Shown here in pieces: positions 59,275 through 64,000 of a DNA stretch of 64,000 nucleotides. Below the pieces are notes generated by a model. The model did not search any database and was not told where the DNA came from. It saw only the letters and a program-made list of their open reading frames with translations. Within the stretch, counting starts at the first letter, position 1, and every line of letters starts with the position of its first letter. The stretch comes from Aquibaculum sediminis (GTDB taxonomy: Bacteria; Pseudomonadota; Alphaproteobacteria; Kiloniellales; DSM-21159). The stretch lies in NCBI RefSeq assembly GCF_040712085.1, contig NZ_JBFCVK010000005.1, forward strand, positions 248,001 through 312,000, written 5' to 3'. The translations under genes were made by a program, and so were the position numbers.

Positions 59275-59323
59275 CCCGGGATTTGAGGGGGCAGCTTGCT
59301 CCGGGTTACCAAATGCTAAAGCG
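59275..59323 (+). ncRNA. SAM-II-like riboswitch aptamer, second of two
   Basis: CCCGG (59275-59279) pairs with CCGGG (59301-59305). The loop again begins GATTTGAG and contains CAGCTTGC; the tail ends AAATGCTAAAGCG. These three blocks are shared with the first aptamer, while the P1 sequences differ, showing that structure is conserved. No T-rich terminator follows; the ribosome site GAGGAG is about 60 bases further on, past a GC-rich inverted repeat near 59350-59366. Translational control is possible. Confidence 0.7.
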
Positions 59324-59393
59324 CCACGGCATCGTGGAGCCCCTCGCCCGCCGGCGGACTGCGCCGGAGACGTGAAAACCAGAGGAGTGAACC

Positions 59394-60704
59394 ATGAGCC
59401 AGAATTCCCGAAATCCCGAGACCCTTGCCCTGCACGCCGGCTATCGCGCCGATCCCACCACCGGCGCGGTGGCCGTGCCGATCTATCAGACCACCTCCTA
59501 CCAGTTCCAGAGCACGGACCACGCGGCCGATCTCTTCGCGTTGAAGGAACTGGGCAACATCTACACCCGGATCATGAATCCGACCTGCGACGTGCTGGAG
59601 AAGCGCGTTGCGGCGATCGAGGGGGGTGCTGCAGCGCTGGCCGTCGCCTCTGGACAGGCGGCTTCCGCCTACTCCATCCAGAACATCGCCCAGGCAGGCG
59701 ACAATATCGTCAGCGCCACCGACCTCTACGGCGGCACCTGGAACCTCTTTGCCCATACCCTGCGCCAGCAGGGCATCGAGGTGCGGTTTGTCGACCCCAC
59801 CGATCCGGAGAACTTCCGCCGGGCGACGGACGCCAAGACCCGCGCCTACTATGCCGAGACGCTGCCGAATCCCAAGCTGAACGTCTTCCCGATCGGGGAG
59901 GTGGCCGCCATCGGACGTGAAGTGGGCGTGCCCCTGATCATGGACAACACGGCCGCCCCGCTCCTGTGCCGGCCGCTCGAGCACGGCGCCGCCGTCGTGG
60001 TCTATTCCACCACGAAATATATCGGCGGCCATGGCACCTCGATCGGCGGCCTCATCGTCGATGGCGGCAACTTCGATTGGGAAGCCCATGCAGAGCGCTT
60101 CCCGCTGCTGAATCAGCCAGACCCCAGCTATCACGGCGCGGTCTGGACCGAAGCGGTAAAGCCGCTCGGCCCCATCGCCTATGGCCTCAAGGCGCGGGTC
60201 ACGCTGCTGCGCGACCTCGGCGCGGCGATGAGCCCCTTCAACGCTTTTCAGTTCATCCAGGGGCTGGAGACCCTCCCGCTGCGCATTCGCGAGCACAGCC
60301 GCAATGGGCAGCAGGTGGCCGAGTGGCTGCGTGACCGGCCGGAAGTCGCCCGGGTCATCTACCCCTCACTGCACGAAGATGCCGAACAGCGGCGCCGGGC
60401 CGAGACCTACCTGAAGGGCGGCTTCGGCGGTCTCGTGGGTTTCGAACTGAAGGACGGCATCGAGGCGGGTCGCGCCTTCATCGACGGCCTGGAGATGCTG
60501 TATCACGTCGCCAACATCGGAGATGCCCGCAGCCTGGCGATCCACCCGGCCACGACCACGCACTCCCAGCTGACGCCGGAAGAACTGCAGGCCACTGGCG
60601 CGACGCCCAGCTACGTCCGCCTCTCCGTCGGCATCGAGCACATCGACGACATCCTGGCCGATCTCGACCGCGGCCTGGCCGCTGCCGCCAAGGCAGCCGG
60701 CTGA
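59394..60704 (+). CDS. metY: O-acetylhomoserine sulfhydrylase (aminocarboxypropyltransferase)
   Basis: This 436-residue PLP enzyme makes homocysteine from O-acetylhomoserine and sulfide. It begins with PETLALHAGYRADPTTGAVA, and YSTTKYIGGHGTSIGG contains the PLP lysine. YTRIMNPTCDVLEKRVAAIEGG and HVANIGDARSLAIHPATTTH are typical of MetY rather than MetB/MetC. The ATG at 59394 follows AGAGGAGTG. Two SAM-II-like aptamers precede it, consistent with repression by S-adenosylmethionine. Confidence 0.95.
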   Translation: MSQNSRNPETLALHAGYRADPTTGAVAVPIYQTTSYQFQSTDHAADLFALKELGNIYTRIMNPTCDVLEKRVAAIEGGAAALAVASGQAASAYSIQNIAQAGDNIVSATDLYGGTWNLFAHTLRQQGIEVRFVDPTDPENFRRATDAKTRAYYAETLPNPKLNVFPIGEVAAIGREVGVPLIMDNTAAPLLCRPLEHGAAVVVYSTTKYIGGHGTSIGGLIVDGGNFDWEAHAERFPLLNQPDPSYHGAVWTEAVKPLGPIAYGLKARVTLLRDLGAAMSPFNAFQFIQGLETLPLRIREHSRNGQQVAEWLRDRPEVARVIYPSLHEDAEQRRRAETYLKGGFGGLVGFELKDGIEAGRAFIDGLEMLYHVANIGDARSLAIHPATTTHSQLTPEELQATGATPSYVRLSVGIEHIDDILADLDRGLAAAAKAAG

Positions 60705-60721
60705 GCACAGCATCCTGACAA

Positions 60722-60752
60722 GCGCCCAGGGGAACAGTCTCCCCCTGGGCGC
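60722..60752. terminator. Hairpin between convergent metY and a small minus-strand gene
   Basis: GCGCCCAGGGG (60722-60732) pairs perfectly with CCCCTGGGCGC (60742-60752) around a 9-base loop. It lies between two convergent genes and could end transcripts from both sides, although no long T run follows on the plus strand. Confidence 0.6.
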
Positions 60753-60766
60753 CAGTCCCCTACCCA

Positions 60767-61312
60767 CTACTCCGGCGGCCAGCCGCGCAGGCGGCAGAAG
60801 AGGCTCAGGGCGTCTCGCAGGCCCTGGGCCGCCCTGCCCTTGCGTTGCCGCCGACGTCGGTCGGTTTCGCTGCAGGAATAGCCCTGGCCGAGCACGTCCA
60901 TGACCATGTCGTGGTCGAGCCCTTCCTGACGACAGGCCCGGCTCCAGCGCAGGTAATCCTCCACCAATTCCTGCGGGTAGTCTGGCTCCTGGGGCGTGCC
61001 GTCGAGCCGCGGCCGGCCGATGGCGCTGGCCTGCATGCCGATGCCCCGGGACAGGATGGAAAAGCCGGCTTCCAGCCGCAAAGCTGCGCGCTGCTGCCCC
61101 GCTCCCAGTGATCCCCAGAGCCGCGCGTCCAGCACACGGCGTTCGACGGACTGGCGCTCTTCGCGCACCACGCTCATTTCGTCCGCCGTCTCGAGCCAGC
61201 GGTCCAGCAGAATGTCCACACGCTCGGTCGGACTGTGGCGCCGCTGCAGCGCGAGCGCGTCCTGCCCTCTTTCGCCCCTGCCGGGGTCGCCACGACCGCG
61301 CCCCCGCTTCAT
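60767..61312 (-). CDS. Hypothetical basic protein, second gene of a small operon
   Basis: This 181-residue protein is not recognised. It is basic at both ends and has a helical middle (RVDILLDRWLETADEMSVVR, RRVLDARLWGSLGAGQQRAA) and a motif DYPQELVEDYLRWSRACRQE that could be a small helical domain. The ATG at 61312 overlaps the stop of the preceding gene by 4 bases (ATGA), so the two are cotranslated. Both are transcribed away from an XRE/S24 repressor, which may control them. A longer in-frame start would cover the upstream gene and looks non-coding. Confidence 0.55.
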   Translation of the reverse strand: MKRGRGRGDPGRGERGQDALALQRRHSPTERVDILLDRWLETADEMSVVREERQSVERRVLDARLWGSLGAGQQRAALRLEAGFSILSRGIGMQASAIGRPRLDGTPQEPDYPQELVEDYLRWSRACRQEGLDHDMVMDVLGQGYSCSETDRRRRQRKGRAAQGLRDALSLFCRLRGWPPE

Positions 61313-61683
61313 GCCGAGCCTCCTTTCACCGTCGTTGCGACCGGACGGGCGCGCCAGCGTCGCCGCCGCGACTTGGCCGGCTGGCCGTGGCGCCAGCCCA
61401 ACCGAAACGCCAGACTGCCAACTTGGGGCAGAGGATCGCCGGCACCGCGTGCCAGGCGGCCGCAAAGGTACTCCTGGCCCTCTCGGCAGCCCTCCGGAGC
61501 CAGCCCCAAGGCAGATCGCACGGACTCGGGGCTCATCCGCTCCCAGTCCACGCCGGGATGCAGTCGGGCGGCCATGGCGTGCAGGCTTTCCCGCACCTCC
61601 TCCTCTGCCTCGTTGTCGAGTGGATCAGGTCTCTCAACTGGTTCCCTGACCGATTCCTGCTTTTCCTTGCGCTGGGCCGCCAT
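61309..61683 (-). CDS. Hypothetical acidic/basic protein, first gene of a small operon
   Basis: This 124-residue unrecognised protein starts MAAQRKEKQESVREPVERPD. It has a charged N-terminus, a central helical part (VRESLHAMAARLHPGVDWER, SPESVRSALGLAPEGCREGQ) and an Arg-rich C-terminus. The ATG at 61683 follows GGGAGGCAG. A longer start at 61749 would run into the divergent promoter. It is divergent from the XRE/S24 regulator, 132 bases away, a layout like repressor and target operon of mobile or stress modules. Confidence 0.55.
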   Translation of the reverse strand: MAAQRKEKQESVREPVERPDPLDNEAEEEVRESLHAMAARLHPGVDWERMSPESVRSALGLAPEGCREGQEYLCGRLARGAGDPLPQVGSLAFRLGWRHGQPAKSRRRRWRARPVATTVKGGSA

Positions 61684-61751
61684 CGCCTGCCTCCCTCTCG
61701 GCTTGCCTATCGACCCGGGAAGTATGTTCGGTGTTTGTTCTCTTTTCAACT

Positions 61752-61763
61752 ATTTTTCTTGTT
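61752..61763. promoter_or_regulatory. Candidate repressor site, copy 1
   Basis: ATTTTTCTTGTT lies in the divergent promoter between the small operon and the XRE/S24 gene, and is repeated exactly at 62464-62475 just after that gene. The AT-rich tract contrasts with its GC-rich surroundings. A related CATTCCTTGTT is at about 61772. It may be an operator for the XRE/S24 protein. Confidence 0.4.
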
Positions 61764-61815
61764 GTTCGCTACATTCCTTGTTGCCCGATCCAGAGCGTTA
61801 TGGCAAAGTGCGGCC

Positions 61816-62460
61816 ATGGATACGCTGGCTCAGACTCTACGGCGCTGGCGCCGCTCGGCCGGGCTGTCACAGCCGCAGCTCGCAGCACGCCTCGGCGTGT
61901 CGCAGCAGGCGGTGCAGCAGCTCGAGGCCGGCAGCATCCGCAACCCGCGCTACCTTCTGCGACTGGCCGAGGTGATGGGCGCCGACCCCAAGGCTCTGGC
62001 CGAGGGCCGCTACCAGCCCGCCGCAACCGAGGCGGCGGAGCCGCTGGCCGGCGGGGCTCTGCTCAACGCCCGCGACCTGCCGGTCTTTGCCAGCGCCCAG
62101 GCCGGTCCCGACGGCATGGTGGTCACCTTCGACCCCATCGAGTGGATCCAACGCCCCGCCCCTCTGGCCACCGTGCGCGACGCCTTCGCCATGTACGTGG
62201 TCAACGATTCCATGGAGCCGCGCTATCGCCAGGGCGACCTGCTGCTGATCCATCCGCAGCGGCCGGTGCGTCCCGGGCGCGACGTGCTGGTCATCGTGGC
62301 GGCCGAGGACGGCGAGCATCGCGCCTGGGTGAAGGAACTGGTCAGCCTCGACGCCGGGCGGCTACGCCTGCGCCAACTCAATCCCGCGCAGGAGTTCGAG
62401 ATCGCCCGCAGCCAGGTGAACGACCTGCACCTGGTGGTGGGCGTCTACTACAACGGATAA
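61816..62460 (+). CDS. XRE-type HTH repressor with S24 (LexA-like) autoprotease domain
   Basis: This 214-residue protein has an N-terminal lambda-Cro type HTH (LRRWRRSAGLSQPQLAARLG, VSQQAVQQLEAGSIRNPRYL). The C-terminal S24 domain contains the Ser nucleophile in VVNDSMEPRYRQGDLLLIHP and a likely Lys in RAWVKELVSL. Relatives include phage CI repressors and stress regulators that cleave themselves or bind ligand. The Ala-Gly cleavage pair is not obvious, so autocleavage is uncertain. ATG 61816 directly precedes the HTH. It is divergent from two small unknown genes. Confidence 0.85.
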   Translation: MDTLAQTLRRWRRSAGLSQPQLAARLGVSQQAVQQLEAGSIRNPRYLLRLAEVMGADPKALAEGRYQPAATEAAEPLAGGALLNARDLPVFASAQAGPDGMVVTFDPIEWIQRPAPLATVRDAFAMYVVNDSMEPRYRQGDLLLIHPQRPVRPGRDVLVIVAAEDGEHRAWVKELVSLDAGRLRLRQLNPAQEFEIARSQVNDLHLVVGVYYNG

Positions 62461-62463
62461 ACA

Positions 62464-62475
62464 ATTTTTCTTGTT
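62464..62475. promoter_or_regulatory. Candidate repressor site, copy 2
   Basis: ATTTTTCTTGTT here is identical to 61752-61763. It is part of ACAATTTTTCTTGT (62461-62474), which has ACAA/TTGT ends, and overlaps TTGTTACAA. It lies in the 28-base gap between the convergent XRE/S24 and fumarase genes, so a promoter role is not obvious. Confidence 0.3.
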
Positions 62476-62488
62476 ACAATGGGATGGC

Positions 62489-64000
62489 TCATGCTGCGCC
62501 CGGAGCGCCGTCCCGGTAGAAGTCGCGCCCCTTGTCGTCGATCACCAGGAAGGCCGGCAAGTCGACGACCTCGATCCGGCGCACCGCCTCCATCCCCAAC
62601 TCTTCCATGTCCAACGTTTCCACCGAACGGATGTGGTCGCGCGCGATGGCCGCAGCCGCGCCGCCGATGGTGCCGAGGTAGAAACCGCCGTGGCGCGCGC
62701 AGGCTTCGGCCGCCGCCGCACTCCGATTGCCCTTGCCGAGGCTGATTGGCCAGGCGCCGGCGGCGAGAAAGGCCTCCATGTAGCCGTCCATGCGCGCGGC
62801 CGTGGTCGGTCCGAAGGCGCCGCTGACCATGCCCTCAGGTGTCTTGGCCGGGCCGGCGTAGTAAACGGGATGGTCGCGCACATAGTCCGGCAGGGGCTCT
62901 CCCGCCGCGAGACGCGCGGCCAGCGCCGCATGGGCCTTGTCCCGTGCCACCACCAAAGGACCGGTGAGCGAGAGCCGTGTGCCCACGGGCAAGGTGGAAA
63001 GCTGACGCCGAATGGCCGCCATGGGCTGGGTGAGATCAATGGAAACCGCCGGCGCGACGCGCTCATCCAACTCCGGCAGGAAGCGTTCCGGATGAGCTTC
63101 CAGGCGCTCCAGAAAGACGCCCTCCGCCGTGATCCTTGCCGCCGCCTGCCGGTCGGCGGAGCAGGACACCCCCAGCCCGACCGGCAGCGAGCCGGCGTGA
63201 CGCGGCAGTCGGATCACCCGCACGTCATGGCAGAAGTACCTGCCGCCGAACTGCGCGCCGATCCCCAGTTCGCGTGTGATCGCCAGCACCTCGGCCTCGA
63301 GCGCCCGGTCGCGAAAAGCCCGACCACTGGCATCGCCGCTCTCCGGCAAGTTATCCAGCGCCCGGCAGCTCGCCAACTTGACGGTCTTGAGGGTCTGTTC
63401 GGCCGACAGTCCCCCGATCACCAGGGCCAGGTGATAGGGCGGACAGGCCGCAGCGCCTAGGGTCGCCACCTTCTCCGCCAGAAAGGCCCGCAGGCGCTCG
63501 GGCGAAAGCAGCGCGGTGTTCTGCTGGAAGAGGAAGGTCTTGTTGGCGCTGCCTCCGCCTTTGGCGACGAACAGCAGGCGATAGTCGCTGCCCGGTCCGG
63601 CGGCGACCTCGATCTGAGCCGGCAGGTTGCTGCCGGTGTTGCGCTCCTCATAGAGGGAGAGCGGTGCGAGCTGGCTGAAGCGCAGATTGCGAGTGGCATA
63701 GGTGCGCGCAATGCCGTCCGAGAAAGCGGCGGCGTCCTCCCCGCCGGTCAGCACCCCCTCCCCCTTCTCGCCGATGACGATGGCGGTGCCGGTATCCTGG
63801 CAGAGCGGCAAGGCGCCGGCGGCGGCGATCACCGCATTGTGCAGCAGGGCCCTGGCCACGCTGCGGTCGTTGTCGCTGGCCTCCGGGTCGTCGAGGATGG
63901 CGCGCAACTGGGCCAGATGGCTGGGACGCAGCTGATGCGCCATGCGGGAAAAGGCCTCCGCCGCCAGGTCGGCCAGGGCTTCCCGCGGTACGATCAGCCA
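62489..64000 (-). CDS. Class I (iron-sulfur) fumarate hydratase, 5' end beyond window
   Basis: At least 503 codons are visible. The 4Fe-4S class I fumarase signatures are LPLCQDTGTAIVIGEKGEG, NTGSNLPAQI, AKGGGSANKTFLFQ, RYFCHDVRVIRLPRHAGSLP, GVSCSADRQ and KTPEGMVSGAFGPTTAARMD. The cysteines in CQDTG, YFCHD and VSCSA are the probable cluster ligands. It interconverts fumarate and malate. An ATG at 63943 is internal: the frame continues upstream without a stop (WLIVPREALADLAAEAFSR) and matches the family N-terminus, so the true start lies outside. Confidence 0.92.
   Translation of the reverse strand, partial: WLIVPREALADLAAEAFSRMAHQLRPSHLAQLRAILDDPEASDNDRSVARALLHNAVIAAAGALPLCQDTGTAIVIGEKGEGVLTGGEDAAAFSDGIARTYATRNLRFSQLAPLSLYEERNTGSNLPAQIEVAAGPGSDYRLLFVAKGGGSANKTFLFQQNTALLSPERLRAFLAEKVATLGAAACPPYHLALVIGGLSAEQTLKTVKLASCRALDNLPESGDASGRAFRDRALEAEVLAITRELGIGAQFGGRYFCHDVRVIRLPRHAGSLPVGLGVSCSADRQAAARITAEGVFLERLEAHPERFLPELDERVAPAVSIDLTQPMAAIRRQLSTLPVGTRLSLTGPLVVARDKAHAALAARLAAGEPLPDYVRDHPVYYAGPAKTPEGMVSGAFGPTTAARMDGYMEAFLAAGAWPISLGKGNRSAAAAEACARHGGFYLGTIGGAAAAIARDHIRSVETLDMEELGMEAVRRIEVVDLPAFLVIDDKGRDFYRDGAPGAA

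Overview
The window is about 64 kb of high-GC bacterial chromosome that reads as an alphaproteobacterium, most likely a free-living, probably marine or halophilic Rhodospirillales-like organism. The evidence is the alphaproteobacterial addB-addA-trxA cluster, a PhaR-type polyhydroxyalkanoate (PHA) regulator, SAM-II riboswitches in front of metY, two complete TRAP transporters, and the CATTGCGAGG-type palindromic repeats common in this class. No rRNA, tRNA, CRISPR array, transposase or prophage module was seen. Genes are dense, with many 4-base start/stop overlaps.

Layout. 0-0.4 kb: a ParD/ParE-like toxin-antitoxin pair, toxin cut by the window edge. 0.5-6.3 kb: an FAD-linked D-2-hydroxyacid dehydrogenase, an exbB-exbD-exbD-tonB energy-transduction operon, and an L-2-hydroxyglutarate-oxidase-like enzyme. 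6.3-10.6 kb: an orphan ParB-like protein, an unrecognised protein with an HTH-like N-terminus, and an orphan two-partner-secretion outer-membrane transporter with a terminator-like hairpin in its leader. 10.6-15.1 kb: lactate-permease-like transporter with a GlxA/AraC regulator, a fluoroacetate-dehalogenase-like hydrolase and a crotonase. 15.2-18.7 kb: tungstate uptake (regulator, tupB, tupC, tupA), with palindromic repeats inserted in frame in the TupA leader. 18.8-23 kb: a PptH-like metallophosphoesterase convergent with a phosphopantetheinyl transferase, an aldehyde dehydrogenase and argC.

23.1-36.4 kb is a large catabolic locus: TRAP transporter 1 with a crotonase and a CoA-transferase, a GntR/FCD regulator, a PdxA-like dehydrogenase, TRAP transporter 2 with a SAF-domain dehydrogenase, an amidohydrolase and a 3-hydroxyacid dehydrogenase. 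The same 10-bp motif TTGCATACCA occurs at its three regulatory regions, so it looks like one regulon for an unidentified acid. 36.5-41.2 kb: a FUSC membrane protein, then phaR, a PhaE/PhaC-like pair and phaA, with a perfect palindrome in the divergent promoter. 41.3-50.2 kb: addB, addA, trxA, rpmB and a REC-EAL phosphodiesterase preceded by a possible leader peptide. 50.4-54.2 kb: a MarR regulator and a valine-degradation operon.

54.5-59.1 kb is the best candidate for a poorly described system: a STAND-type ATPase joined to a C-terminal OmpR-type winged helix, followed by a Cys-rich DUF1326 protein and a DUF2182 membrane protein. Three tandem 11-bp direct repeats lie between regulator and targets. 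59.1-60.7 kb: metY behind two SAM-II-like aptamers separated by an intrinsic terminator. 60.8-64 kb: two small unknown proteins divergent from an XRE/S24 repressor, then a class I fumarase running off the end of the window. All names rest on reading motifs and protein sequences by eye; no database search was run.
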